64,000 nt of DNA from Paraburkholderia sp. IMGN_8 (GCF_038050405.1 NZ_CP150901.1:3348001-3412000), one strand, 5' to 3'; numbered from the stretch's first letter, positions 39,132-47,753 are shown. The notes: generated from the sequence alone by a model not told the origin. Translations and numbers: made by a program.

Positions 39132-40085
39132 TTGGGGCCGGAAGCGGACGGTCGGCTTCCACCCCATAAGGGTCTCTGCGCTCCAGTCTGCCGTGGTCAG
39201 CTTGGCGATGAAGAAGTCGGCCAGAGCGCTGACCTTTGCTGGTCGTGCGCGGGCAGAGGGCGTGACGAAATAAAGGCCACCTTCGGGCAAGCGCCAGTCA
39301 GTCAAAATCGGTTCAAGCTGCTTGCCCGGGAAGTACTGCGTCGCTACGAATTCAGGAAGCTCGGTGATCGCAAGCCCCGCGAGAACCGTGGGCAGCAACG
39401 CTTCCACACTCGTTCCTCGTAACGCCCCGGTAGGAGTGACCGCGCATTCTTCGCCGCTCTTGTGAGAAAAGCGCCAGACGTCGCGCTGGCTTCTGTTGGC
39501 GTAGGTCAGGCATTGGTGGGCGCCAAGCTCTTGCGGATGCTGCGGACGGCCATTGCGGGACAGATAGGCGGGCGATGCCACGACAAACCGGCGCACGGGC
39601 GCAATGAGACGTGCGACGAGCGACGAGTCCTCCAGGATGGCGATGCGCAGGGCAGCATCGAAGCCGTCGCCAATCAGGTCGGCCTGGACATCCGTGAGAT
39701 GCAGATCGACGGAGATCTCCGGATAGGTCTGGAAGAACTCGGGCAGCAGCGGGGCAACCCAGCGAGCGCCGAATGAGAGCGGCGCGGCAAGCTTGACGAG
39801 GCCACGCGGCCGGCTTGAGGTCTCGCGCGCGAAGTCCTCGGCTTGTTCAGCATCGGCGTAGAGCTTCGCCGCGCGCTCGGCGAGCGTATGGCCGTAATCC
39901 GTGAGCGCAAGCCGTCGGGAGGTGCGGTTGAACAGACGCCCCCCGAGCCGCTCTTCAAGGCGGGTAACGGCCCGCGAAACCGTGGCGACCGAAACGCCCA
40001 TCGCCGTCGCAGCAGCAGCGAATGAGCCCTCCTCGGCGACCTTCGCGAACATCGCGAGTCCTTCAAAATCCGGCAGTCTCGACAT
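39123..40085 (-). CDS. LysR-family transcriptional regulator
   Basis: A 320-residue LysR regulator. The N-terminal winged helix-turn-helix is LPDFEGLAMFAKVAEEGS followed by AAAATAMGVSVATVSRAVTRLEERLGGRLFNRTSRRLALTDYG. The effector domain follows, with the usual periplasmic-binding-like fold (PRGLVKLAAPLSFGARWVAPLLPEF). The closest group appears to be the DsdC/YafC-like or CrgA-like LysR proteins that guard oxidoreductase genes. The start at 40085 has AGGA upstream; ATG 40112 is an in-frame alternative. It is divergent from the SDR gene across a 90-base gap, the classic layout for a LysR protein controlling its neighbour. Confidence 0.92.
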   Translation of the reverse strand: MSRLPDFEGLAMFAKVAEEGSFAAAATAMGVSVATVSRAVTRLEERLGGRLFNRTSRRLALTDYGHTLAERAAKLYADAEQAEDFARETSSRPRGLVKLAAPLSFGARWVAPLLPEFFQTYPEISVDLHLTDVQADLIGDGFDAALRIAILEDSSLVARLIAPVRRFVVASPAYLSRNGRPQHPQELGAHQCLTYANRSQRDVWRFSHKSGEECAVTPTGALRGTSVEALLPTVLAGLAITELPEFVATQYFPGKQLEPILTDWRLPEGGLYFVTPSARARPAKVSALADFFIAKLTTADWSAETLMGWKPTVRFRPQVE

Positions 40086-40175
40086 CGACAATCCTGCAAT
40101 GATGGTTTGCATTCATTTCTATTTCGAAAAATAGCATGGCGTCATAGATTTGTCTCACCTCACAGGAGATTCATC

Positions 40176-40931
40176 ATGGAACGCAAACTCGAAGGAAAGA
40201 TTGCCGTCGTCACCGGCGGCACCACCGGCATTGGCCTCGCCACCGCCAAGCGCTTTGCAGCCGAGGGCGCGCGGGTCTTTGTGACCGGCCGCCGTCAGGC
40301 CGAGCTCGACGCCGCCGTTGCGGCAATCGGACCCAAGGCCACGGGCATCCAGGCGGATTCCGCCAACCTCAGCGATCTCAACCGCCTCTACGAGCGCGTG
40401 AAGACGGAGGCGGGCCGCATCGACGTGCTGTTCGTCAATGCCGGCGGCGGCTCGATGCTGCCCTTGGGGTCGATCACCGAAGCGCAGTATGACGACACGT
40501 TCGGTCGCAACGTGAAGGGCGTGCTCTTCACGGTGCAAAAGGCGTTGCCGCTGCTGGTCGACGGCGCCTCGGTGATCCTTACCGCTTCCAACGTCAGCAT
40601 CAAGGGCACGCCGGCGTTCAGCGTCTATGGCGCCTCGAAGGCTGCGGTGCGCAACTTTGCCCGGAGCTGGACGCTCGACCTGAAGTCTCGCGGCATCCGC
40701 GTGAACGTCATCAGCCCGGGCCCGATCAAGACCCCTGGCCTGGTCGATCTGGCCGGCCCCGACGCCGCGCAGCAGCAAGGGCTACTCGACTACATGGCCT
40801 CGACCGTCCCGCTCGGGCGCGTCGGCGATCCCGATGACGTCGCGGGCGCCGCCGTGTTCCTCGCCTCCCCCGATGCGAGCTTCATCGCCGGCATCGAACT
40901 CTTCGTCGACGGCGGACAAGCCCAGATCTGA
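40176..40931 (+). CDS. Short-chain dehydrogenase/reductase (SDR)
   Basis: A 251-residue classical SDR. The cofactor motif TGGTTGIG is in the first 20 residues, NAGGG follows the fourth strand, and the catalytic Ser and YGASK (Tyr and Lys) are present. The C-terminal VPLGRVGDPDDVAGAAVFLASPDASFIAG and FVDGG are typical of 3-oxoacyl-ACP-reductase-like SDRs. An Arg after the glycine motif (TGRRQAEL) suggests NADPH. The start at 40176 has AGGAG eight bases upstream. It is the first gene of a probable SDR-GST-NTF2 operon opposite the LysR gene. The substrate is unknown; detoxification of reactive carbonyls or electrophiles is plausible. Confidence 0.92.
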   Translation: MERKLEGKIAVVTGGTTGIGLATAKRFAAEGARVFVTGRRQAELDAAVAAIGPKATGIQADSANLSDLNRLYERVKTEAGRIDVLFVNAGGGSMLPLGSITEAQYDDTFGRNVKGVLFTVQKALPLLVDGASVILTASNVSIKGTPAFSVYGASKAAVRNFARSWTLDLKSRGIRVNVISPGPIKTPGLVDLAGPDAAQQQGLLDYMASTVPLGRVGDPDDVAGAAVFLASPDASFIAGIELFVDGGQAQI

Positions 40932-40944
40932 AAAGGACACGACC

Positions 40945-41574
40945 ATGCTTGAAGTTTTCGCATTCGCCACGCCCAACAGCGTCAAGGTCCCCATCGCGCT
41001 GGAGGAGATGGGCCTCGACTATCGGCTCGTACCCGTCAACCTGCGCCAGGGCGAGCAGAAGACCGACTCCTTCAAGGCGATGAGCCCCAACGCAAAAGTC
41101 CCGGTGCTCGTCGACCGCTCCGTCCCCGCAGATGGCGACGTGGTGCTGAGCGAGTCCGCCGCAATCCTGATCCACCTTGCGGAGAAGACCGGACAACTTC
41201 TGCCGAAGGATGGTTCGCAGCGCGGCAAGGTCTTCGAGCAGCTCTTCTTCCACGCCTCCGGCCTTGGCCCGGCGTTCCTGCAGGCCTTCCTGGTTGCGAT
41301 CCAGTCGTCGCCACAGCCCGAGGCGAAAGCGCGCGCGCTGGCGGAGGTGGATCGGACGCTGGGCGTGCTCAATCACGGTCTTGAGCGTTATCCATACGTT
41401 GCGGGCGATGCGTACAGCATTGCGGACATCGCGCACTTCGGATGGGTGTGGCGCCATCAGGCGATCGGCGCGGCCCTCGACAGGTTTCCGTTCGTCGCGC
41501 GTTGGTATGACGAAATTTCTGCACGCCCCGCGGTCGTCACCGCCATCGCAAAGACCCTGGCGCTCGCCCAGTGA
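40945..41574 (+). CDS. Glutathione S-transferase family protein
   Basis: A 209-residue GST with an N-terminal thioredoxin fold and helical C-terminal domain. FAFATPNSVKVPIALEEMGLDYRLVPVNL begins the protein, and KAMSPNAKVPVLVD followed by LSESAAILIHLAE provides the cis-Pro and the Ser that binds the glutathione glutamyl group. The pattern resembles the YfcG/YghU-like bacterial GSTs (TPNSVKVPIALEE). ATG 40945 follows the SDR stop by 13 bases with AGGA upstream, so the two are surely cotranscribed. The likely role is glutathione-dependent reduction or conjugation alongside the SDR. Confidence 0.92.
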   Translation: MLEVFAFATPNSVKVPIALEEMGLDYRLVPVNLRQGEQKTDSFKAMSPNAKVPVLVDRSVPADGDVVLSESAAILIHLAEKTGQLLPKDGSQRGKVFEQLFFHASGLGPAFLQAFLVAIQSSPQPEAKARALAEVDRTLGVLNHGLERYPYVAGDAYSIADIAHFGWVWRHQAIGAALDRFPFVARWYDEISARPAVVTAIAKTLALAQ

Positions 41575-41628
41575 TGCGATGCGACCTCTCTCTTTAGATA
41601 TCCACGCAACTCACCCAGGAGAAAGATG

Positions 41629-41994
41629 ATGAATGACCGTATCCATGAACTGCTTGACCGCAACCTTCAGGAAGTCTTCGGCGAAGGCGATGCAACGCGT
41701 CGTCGCGCAGCCATCGAAGCGCTCTATACCGAAGACTGCGTGCTCTACGTGCCGCCGGGCACCTTCGTCGGGCACGACGCGCTCGACAAGTTCGCCGGAG
41801 ATCTTCGCGCGACGCATCCGCGTTTCGTCTATACCCCGCATGGCGAACCGCAGGCGCTCCACAATGCCGGTCGCCTTGCCTGGAGCTCCGGCCCGCGGGG
41901 CGAGGCACCCGACTATACGGGCCTGGATGTGATCATCGTTCGCGATGGGAGGATTGCTGCGCTCTACGTCTTCCTCGATTCCATGCCCTCGTAG
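41629..41994 (+). CDS. NTF2-like/SnoaL-type small protein
   Basis: A 121-residue protein of the NTF2-like superfamily: an N-terminal helix (LLDRNLQEVFGEGD), then ALYTEDCVLYVPPGTFVGHDALDKFAGDLR, the usual helix-strand pattern with a cone-shaped pocket, then LDVIIVRDGRIAALYVFLD. Members act as small isomerases, hydrolases or binding proteins; no specific activity can be named. AGGAG lies seven bases before ATG 41629 (ATG 41626 is also possible). It follows the GST gene by about 50 bases in the same direction and is probably the last gene of the LysR-controlled unit. Confidence 0.82.
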   Translation: MNDRIHELLDRNLQEVFGEGDATRRRAAIEALYTEDCVLYVPPGTFVGHDALDKFAGDLRATHPRFVYTPHGEPQALHNAGRLAWSSGPRGEAPDYTGLDVIIVRDGRIAALYVFLDSMPS

Positions 41995-42123
41995 CCGCGT
42001 AGCAGGCTGGTGGGCTTTCCGTAAAGCCGTTGGTTGGGCTCATCAGCTGCCGGCCGCTATAGTTGTGGATGCGCGCCAGTATCTCGACAATCGGCACGTA
42101 CCTTGGTCGACGCCGACCGCTAC

Positions 42124-43524
42124 TCACGCTCCGGCATAAATCGATTTGACCGGCCAGTTCAATGAGTTGAACGCTACCGCGCTGTTATTGACCTTGGCGA
42201 CTGTCGCGGGTGGCGCGACGGGCAACGCATGGGGACAGGCGTGAATTTCGTCCGCCTTGCGCGGTTGACTTAACACGAACAAAGCCGAGAGATCGGCCGC
42301 ATCCGCGAAACGCTGCGTGTCGAGCAGCGGCGAATCGGCGTGCGGGACAATCTTCGCGAGCGTCTTCGCCATCGACAGATGGTCGTAGAACGTATGGTCG
42401 ACCGTCGCCTGCTTCACGTACGGCGAGATGACGACAGCCGGAACGCGAAAGCCATAGCGATCGAAGCGGAAGCCGCGCTTCGTCAACCCGGTGGGCGCAA
42501 CCGGCGCAAGCGCCGGCATGCCGGACACCACCGTCGGGTGCGGAACGACGTGATCGAAAAAGCCGCCGTGCTCGTCGAACAGAATGAGCAGCACGCTTTC
42601 TTCCCAGTAAGGCGAGGTCCTGATGGCGTTGTATACGCGCTCGACTAGCGCGTCGCCGCTGCGTACATCGCCGCACGGATGCATCGACTCGCCATTGCGA
42701 AAGTTGCCTGTCGGATCGTAGGCAGGTTCGATAAAGACGAAACTCGCGCCCACATTGCCGCTCGCCAGACTCGCGAACAAATCGGCATGAGTCAGGAAGT
42801 TCGACGGGTAGGCGTCGACACCCTTCAGCGCCCATGACTGGGGTATGTCGCCGTGCGCGACCAGCCATTGTGTGGGCGCCAGCCGGGTGAGCAACGAGTC
42901 GCCGCCGTTGCCGAACTTCGCACCGTCGAACAGGCTTGAAATGATCGAGCCGGAGTCGCTCGGGGAATGATCGAGGCCCCACGACGTTCCAGCCAACGCG
43001 AAGAAGCGGTTCGGCCATGTCGGGCCAGGCATCGACGAGAACCAGCGGTCGCAGACAGCAAACTGTTGCGCGAGGAAGTTGAGCACGGGGAGCTGATCCG
43101 GTGTTAACGCGCGCAGGCCGGTCGCGATGTCGTAGCCATGCGCACCGAGGTCGCAGGCAAATCCCAGATCGTTCGCGCTGGCCGCCGGTGGCGGGTAAAG
43201 GCCATCTTGCAGAACAGCGGAATCGGCTACGGCGTTTGCCATGAAGCGCCGGGCGTCGGTCCCGCCGCAAGATTGGACCAGCGTATCGGTGAACTCATGG
43301 CCCGGGTCGAACGCAAGCCGGAATGGCGCACCTTGCGCAATCGTGTAGGCATGGCCGCTCGCGTCGGTGCTCTGGAATGGCGGCTTGCCGAGCAGGCCAT
43401 CCGCTTGCGTCGCGACGCCGTTCGGGGTCCAGCCGCGCAGGTCCGACCAGCCGAAGATGTTGTCGTATGAACGGTTCTCCAGCATCAGCACAAACATCTT
43501 CTTGATATTCTGGATTGCTGACAT
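42124..43524 (-). CDS. Phosphoesterase, phospholipase C/acid phosphatase family
   Basis: A 466-residue member of the phosphoesterase family that includes bacterial phospholipase C and AcpA. The N-terminus has the metal-binding signature MFVLMLENRSYDNIFGW; FDPGHEFTD, ILFDEHGGFFDHVVPH and YGFRVPAVVISPYVK are further family blocks with metal and catalytic residues. Most relatives are exported through the Tat system, but this protein starts directly with MSAIQNIKKMFVLM and has no signal peptide. AGGAG six bases before ATG 43524 supports that start. It may therefore act in the cytoplasm or leave the cell by another route. The substrate is undetermined. Confidence 0.88.
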   Translation of the reverse strand: MSAIQNIKKMFVLMLENRSYDNIFGWSDLRGWTPNGVATQADGLLGKPPFQSTDASGHAYTIAQGAPFRLAFDPGHEFTDTLVQSCGGTDARRFMANAVADSAVLQDGLYPPPAASANDLGFACDLGAHGYDIATGLRALTPDQLPVLNFLAQQFAVCDRWFSSMPGPTWPNRFFALAGTSWGLDHSPSDSGSIISSLFDGAKFGNGGDSLLTRLAPTQWLVAHGDIPQSWALKGVDAYPSNFLTHADLFASLASGNVGASFVFIEPAYDPTGNFRNGESMHPCGDVRSGDALVERVYNAIRTSPYWEESVLLILFDEHGGFFDHVVPHPTVVSGMPALAPVAPTGLTKRGFRFDRYGFRVPAVVISPYVKQATVDHTFYDHLSMAKTLAKIVPHADSPLLDTQRFADAADLSALFVLSQPRKADEIHACPHALPVAPPATVAKVNNSAVAFNSLNWPVKSIYAGA

Positions 43525-44022
43525 TGCATGCTCCTTGTAGCGTTCCAGTTCACCAGGGACGCGCGTTTTGGACCGTTACGCCGGAAACAGCGCGGCAATT
43601 ATCTTGAGAACGAACGGCCGGGACACGGTTCGCAAACCGCGCATCAGCCGATTCCCGCGAATGTGCCGAGGATGATAGTGGGGATCGGAATACGTGTGTG
43701 ACCCAATGCGCGTGCGCGCCCCTTCGAGGGTTCGGTGGCGTCGACCTGTACGCGAGCCGTTTTAATCGGCAACGGGCTCAAGCGAAGTCAATCCGTAGGC
43801 GCCAACTCTTGCCGACCGTTACGTTCGCCAGAGACGTTACGTAGCACCAGCGGGAACACGGAGTCATCAATCGAGGTTAAATCGCGGTTTTTTGGATTTA
43901 AATGCCTACAAATTAAAAAATGATAAATATAAATGCGCTGAATCGCTGCTATTTCGCCATATTCAGTATTTGGCCTGCAACTTGCTTCGATGGTCCGCCA
44001 ACAGCACTTTTACGGGGACATC
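43525..44022. other. Long intergenic region, A+T-rich in its second half
   Basis: About 500 bases between the divergent phosphoesterase and repeat-lipoprotein genes. The segment 43875-43945 is strongly A+T-rich for this genome, with TATAAAT-like elements, and probably holds the lipoprotein promoter. No gene or RNA is recognised. Confidence 0.45.
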
Positions 44023-45774
44023 ATGCAAAACTTCGCCGGTCGGACAGCTATCGCTGTTGCGACGTCTGCTTTACTCGCGCTCTACGGTTGCGGATCAACC
44101 CTCAATACGCCTAGCGGGCTGGGTGGTGGCGGACTGGGCGGCACGTCGGGGGCGGGGACTTCCGGGTCATCGCGCTCGGGCACTTCGTCGGGCACTTCGT
44201 CCGGTACGTCGTCGGGTACTTCGTCGGGTACTTCGTCGGGTACCTCGTCGGGTACCTCGTCGGGTACCTCGTCGGGTACCTCGTCGGGTACTTCGTCGGG
44301 TACCTCGTCGGGTACTTCGTCGGGTACCTCGTCGGGTACCTCGTCGGGTACGTCATCGGGTACGTCGTCGGGTACGTCGTCGGGTACGTCGTCGGGTACT
44401 TCCTCGGGCACTTCGTCGGGTACTTCCTCGGGCACTTCGTCGGGTACTTCCTCGGGCACTTCGTCGGGTACTTCCTCGGGCACTTCGTCGGGTACCTCGT
44501 CGGGTACCTCGTCAGGTACCTCGTCGGGTACCTCGTCAGGTACCTCGTCGGGTACTTCGGGCACGTCCTCCACCCCCATCGCCAACGTCCTCACGTTAGG
44601 CAGCAACCTCCTCACCGTTGTGGGCACGGGAGTCGCCGATACGGGCACCACGGTTACAGGCACTTCAGTGCCCGGCGTCAACAGCGCAACGACCACCAAT
44701 CTCGGGGCCGCACTCACCGATCTCGGCAATGGCGTCCAAGTGTTAGGCAACGGCACGGCCGCAGGCCCGGGCACGCTTGGCAGCTCGGCCAATCCGCTCG
44801 GCCCGACCCTGACCTCCACATCCGGCGTCGTTTCGAATGTGGGCGCAGCCGTCACCGCGGTCGGCGGCGTCGTGTCGAGCCTCGGAACCGGACCGCTTTC
44901 GCCGCTCGCGCCGGTCACCTCGACGCTGGGCAGCGTCGTCGGCGGTGTGGGTAACGGTGTGGTAGCGGCCGGCTCCGGCTTGAACTCGGCGCTCACCAGT
45001 GCACCGGTTCAGCAGGTCGAGACTCAACTAAGCTCTGCCATCAACCCGATCGCCCTCGCGGTCTCGAACACGACGCAGACCATCGGCAACACCACCGGTC
45101 TGGGCACGCCGCTCAATAACCTGATTAGCACGATCGGCAATGGACTCGATACGACCGGAGTGAAAGTGTCGGGCGCCACCAACAATCAGGTCGGTCAAGA
45201 CGCTGGCGGAGTCGTCAGCCAGCTGGGCAAGACCGTCACGAGCACCGGCGGATTGCTCAATGGCGCGACTACCAACCCGCTCGCGCCAATCGCGGGCCTG
45301 CTGGGACCGCTCGGCGGACTCGGCGGCACGGTAAGCGGCAGCGTAACGATCCCGCCGCTGACAGGGTTGATCGGCAATCTCGGATCGCCCGCCGGCAGTT
45401 CCGGCTCGGGCAACCCGCTGGCTCCTGTCACCGGGCTACTCGGCAACTTAGGTTCGCCCGGTGGCACTTCAGGCACGGGCGGCCCGCTCGCACCGGTCAC
45501 CGGCCTCGTCACTACGCTGACCTCGACGCTGGGCGGCGCTTCGGGCCAAAGCTCGCCGCTCGCACCCGTCACCGGTCTGGTTAGCGGATTGACCTCGACG
45601 GTAAGCGGCACCTCCGGCAACAAGAGCTCACCGCTTGCACCCGTCACGGGCCTCGTTAGCGGACTGACCGGCAATGCCGGCGCGGGTACCGGCAGCGGTT
45701 CGACGAACACGGGTCTACTGGCGCCGGTGACGAACCTTGTCGGCGGACTGCTCGGCGGCACTCCCAGCAAATAA
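44023..45774 (+). CDS. Repeat-rich surface lipoprotein (SSGT repeats, PLAPVTGL repeats)
   Basis: A 583-residue predicted lipoprotein. The start at 44023 has GGGGA upstream and begins MQNFAGRTAIAVATSALLALYGC, a signal peptide with a lipobox (LYGC). After a Gly-rich linker comes a tract of 31 perfect-length SSGT units (44185-44556), then about 390 residues rich in Gly, Ser, Thr, Val and Leu with long runs of alternating small and aliphatic residues. Near the C-terminus PLAP(V/I)TGL-type motifs recur about every 30 residues. There is no catalytic motif. Similar Burkholderia proteins are often annotated as collagen-like repeat proteins, but a Gly-X-Y triplet pattern is not seen here. It is probably an extended cell-surface or adhesin-like protein. 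A strong terminator follows. Confidence 0.75.
   Translation: MQNFAGRTAIAVATSALLALYGCGSTLNTPSGLGGGGLGGTSGAGTSGSSRSGTSSGTSSGTSSGTSSGTSSGTSSGTSSGTSSGTSSGTSSGTSSGTSSGTSSGTSSGTSSGTSSGTSSGTSSGTSSGTSSGTSSGTSSGTSSGTSSGTSSGTSSGTSSGTSSGTSSGTSSGTSSGTSGTSSTPIANVLTLGSNLLTVVGTGVADTGTTVTGTSVPGVNSATTTNLGAALTDLGNGVQVLGNGTAAGPGTLGSSANPLGPTLTSTSGVVSNVGAAVTAVGGVVSSLGTGPLSPLAPVTSTLGSVVGGVGNGVVAAGSGLNSALTSAPVQQVETQLSSAINPIALAVSNTTQTIGNTTGLGTPLNNLISTIGNGLDTTGVKVSGATNNQVGQDAGGVVSQLGKTVTSTGGLLNGATTNPLAPIAGLLGPLGGLGGTVSGSVTIPPLTGLIGNLGSPAGSSGSGNPLAPVTGLLGNLGSPGGTSGTGGPLAPVTGLVTTLTSTLGGASGQSSPLAPVTGLVSGLTSTVSGTSGNKSSPLAPVTGLVSGLTGNAGAGTGSGSTNTGLLAPVTNLVGGLLGGTPSK
44185..44556 (+). repeat. 31 tandem copies of a 12-base unit (TCGTCGGGTACY)
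   Basis: Consecutive 12-mers coding Ser-Ser-Gly-Thr. They differ only at a few bases, mostly synonymous: the last base is C or T, and some copies have GGC or GTACG. Because the unit is a multiple of three, gain or loss of copies would change length without a frameshift. Confidence 0.9.
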
Positions 45775-45790
45775 GCGGTACTTCGGCACA

Positions 45791-45832
45791 GCGGCCGGGC
45801 CTTAAAAAATCAAAAGCCCGGCCGCCTTCTAT
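45791..45832 (+). terminator. Strong terminator hairpin after the repeat lipoprotein gene
   Basis: GCGGCCGGGC (45791-45800) pairs perfectly with GCCCGGCCGC (45816-45825) around an A-rich 15-base loop, 17 bases after the stop codon, followed by CTTCTAT. Confidence 0.75.
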
Positions 45833-45852
45833 GTCATGAATACGAGGATGAC

Positions 45853-47121
45853 ATGAACTCCACCTTCGATACCGTAGCGCACGCTCATGATCAGCGGCCG
45901 CGTTCGGCGACGCCGTTTTCAGTCGGCCTACTGGGCATCGCCGCGGGCCTTCTCACGCTTTGGCTACTGCGCAACAGCACTGCGCTGGACGGCGCGGGCC
46001 GCAGCACCGCCGCCTGCCTCGCGATCATCGCGACGATCGCCACCTATGAGTTGTTCGTCGCCCGCGCGTATCTGCGCCCAAGCGCCGGCCTGGCCAGCGG
46101 TGCGGTTCGGCCGCTAAGCGTCGCGCGCGTCGGCTTGCGTCTTGCCGCGCTGGCTTCCGTGTATGCAGGTATCGGCCTGCTCTACTGGCTGCTGCCCGAG
46201 TATCAAGGTGCGTTCTACAAACCTTTCTGGACTCTGATAAGCACGCTCGCTCCGTATCTGATCGTGGCGGCACCGTTTTACTTTGCGTGGATGGACAGGC
46301 ATCAGCGCGAGGTCGACGATGCCTATATGTTGTGGGGACGCCTGCTGTTTCGCGGACAGCGCCCCGCCAATTGGCGCCCCGTGCGCGAAATGCTGGCTGG
46401 ATGGATGGTGAAGGCATTCTTCCTGCCGCTGATGATCGTCTACCTGTCCACCGATGCGGACCATCTCAACGCTTCATTGGCGTTGGCGCTGAACGCACCG
46501 TTCTCGCTGTCGGCGTTCAGGTTCATGTACGACTTGTCCTTCACGATGGATCTGATGTTCGGCACGGTGGGTTACCTGTGCACGCTGCGCATTCTCGATA
46601 GCCACGTGCGCAGCGCGGAGCCAACCGTGCTCGGCTGGCTGGTGGCGGTAATCTGCTATCAACCGTTCTGGTCGTTGATCTCGAACCAGTACATTCACTA
46701 CGAAGGCTCGATGTTCTGGGACAACTGGCTGATATCGATGCCGGTTGTCAGAGTGCTCTGGGGCGCAGCGATCATTGCCCTGGTGATGTGCTATGCGCTC
46801 TCGACCATTTCGTTCGGACTGCGATTTTCGAACCTGACCAATCGAGGAATTATCACCTCAGGTCCTTACCGGTTCACCAGGCATCCCGCCTACATCGCGA
46901 AGAATCTCTCGTACTGGATGGTCTCGGTGCCTTTTATCGAGCCCTTGGGCTGGCGGCCGGCGGTCACCCATTGCGCGGCGCTTATCGCTGTCAATCTGCT
47001 GTATTTCCTGCGGGCCAAAACCGAGGAAAGACATCTGATGAACGATCCCGAGTATCGGGCCTACGCCGAATGGATCGCAAGGAATGGACTGTTTGCAAAG
47101 CTCGCGCGTGCGTTTGAATGA
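45853..47121 (+). CDS. Multi-spanning membrane protein with ICMT/PEMT-like C-terminal domain
   Basis: A 422-residue integral membrane protein with roughly nine to ten hydrophobic segments. The last 110 residues carry the isoprenylcysteine-carboxyl-methyltransferase-like signature: FSNLTNRGIITSGPYRFTRHPAYIAKNLSYW, then LRAKTEERHLMNDPEYRAYAEW. These are the residues that bind S-adenosylmethionine in that superfamily (RHPxY and the ExxH-like EERHL). The first 300 residues form an additional membrane domain that I cannot identify. Bacterial members act on small lipids or unknown substrates, not prenylated proteins. GAGG lies upstream of ATG 45853. It follows the repeat lipoprotein gene but is separated from it by a terminator. 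Confidence 0.78.
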   Translation: MNSTFDTVAHAHDQRPRSATPFSVGLLGIAAGLLTLWLLRNSTALDGAGRSTAACLAIIATIATYELFVARAYLRPSAGLASGAVRPLSVARVGLRLAALASVYAGIGLLYWLLPEYQGAFYKPFWTLISTLAPYLIVAAPFYFAWMDRHQREVDDAYMLWGRLLFRGQRPANWRPVREMLAGWMVKAFFLPLMIVYLSTDADHLNASLALALNAPFSLSAFRFMYDLSFTMDLMFGTVGYLCTLRILDSHVRSAEPTVLGWLVAVICYQPFWSLISNQYIHYEGSMFWDNWLISMPVVRVLWGAAIIALVMCYALSTISFGLRFSNLTNRGIITSGPYRFTRHPAYIAKNLSYWMVSVPFIEPLGWRPAVTHCAALIAVNLLYFLRAKTEERHLMNDPEYRAYAEWIARNGLFAKLARAFE

Positions 47122-47320
47122 GGACTCTCGAATCAATCCGTAAAGACAACGCAACAGCCACGCGCATACACGACGACTGAGAAAGTTCGGAGACACTCCA
47201 AAATATACCGTCATGCACCGCGGCAAGAGTATTTGACCGAGCCGAGAAGATTTACTAGTATCCGCAGCAACGCAGCACTCAAAGACTGCGACCTTCCAAT
47301 ACAGATATTCAGGGTGGCCG

Positions 47321-47593
47321 ATGATTCAGATTCCCCTCACTGACGCCGATTGGGATCGCGTCCAAAGCCTCTTTCCGGCGCTATCGTCAGCGCGCGGCCG
47401 ACCACGCCGCAGTGATCGGGACATCCTCAACGCAATCCTGTGGGTCCAGCAGAACAAGGAAAAATGGCACAGGCTTCCCGCGACTTTTCCACCGCAGCAG
47501 ACCTGCTATCTTCGTTATATCGCGTGGAGAAAGATAGGCGTGCTTGACCAGGTGAATGATCTTCTAGTCTGCGCCACGGCGCTTTCCACCTGA
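47321..47593 (+). CDS. Small DNA-binding protein resembling the N-terminal domain of IS5/IS402-type transposases
   Basis: A 90-residue protein matching the helix-turn-helix region found at the N-terminus of IS5-family (IS402 group, DUF4096) transposases: LTDADWDRVQSLFPAL, GRPRRSDRDILNAILWVQQNKEKWHRLPATFPPQQTCYLRYIAW, then a short helix. The DDE catalytic part is absent, and the next 180 bases show no transposase remains or clear terminal inverted repeats. AGGGTGG precedes the ATG. The frame is intact, with no internal stop. It may be a truncated IS remnant or a domesticated stand-alone regulator. Confidence 0.6.
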   Translation: MIQIPLTDADWDRVQSLFPALSSARGRPRRSDRDILNAILWVQQNKEKWHRLPATFPPQQTCYLRYIAWRKIGVLDQVNDLLVCATALST

Positions 47594-47727
47594 AAGCGCA
47601 TAGCGCGCCTCGATGATCCCGCTCGCCGCAAATCGAACCGCATCGAATCAATCCCGACTGCTTGAAATACCTGTTTCGCGCGTCACGCGATTTCGGTTTC
47701 GCTTCGCATACTATATCGATTTATGAT

Positions 47728-47753
47728 CGCCATCCGCAGTCTTGCGGATGGCG
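47728..47753. terminator. Hairpin downstream of the periplasmic-protein gene
   Basis: CGCCATCCGCA (47728-47738) pairs perfectly with TGCGGATGGCG (47743-47753), an 11-base stem with a 4-base loop, 25 bases past the end of the minus-strand gene at 47778. No T run follows. Confidence 0.55.

Noticed and set aside
44185..44556. Possible CRISPR-like array
   Set aside because: Units are contiguous 12-mers without spacers and lie in frame within a coding sequence; it is a coding minisatellite.
44082..44996. Minus-strand frame coding VPDE repeats opposite the SSGT tract
   Set aside because: The repeat peptide is simply the antisense reading of the 12-base units; it has no ribosome site, and the plus strand has a lipoprotein signal and a start site.
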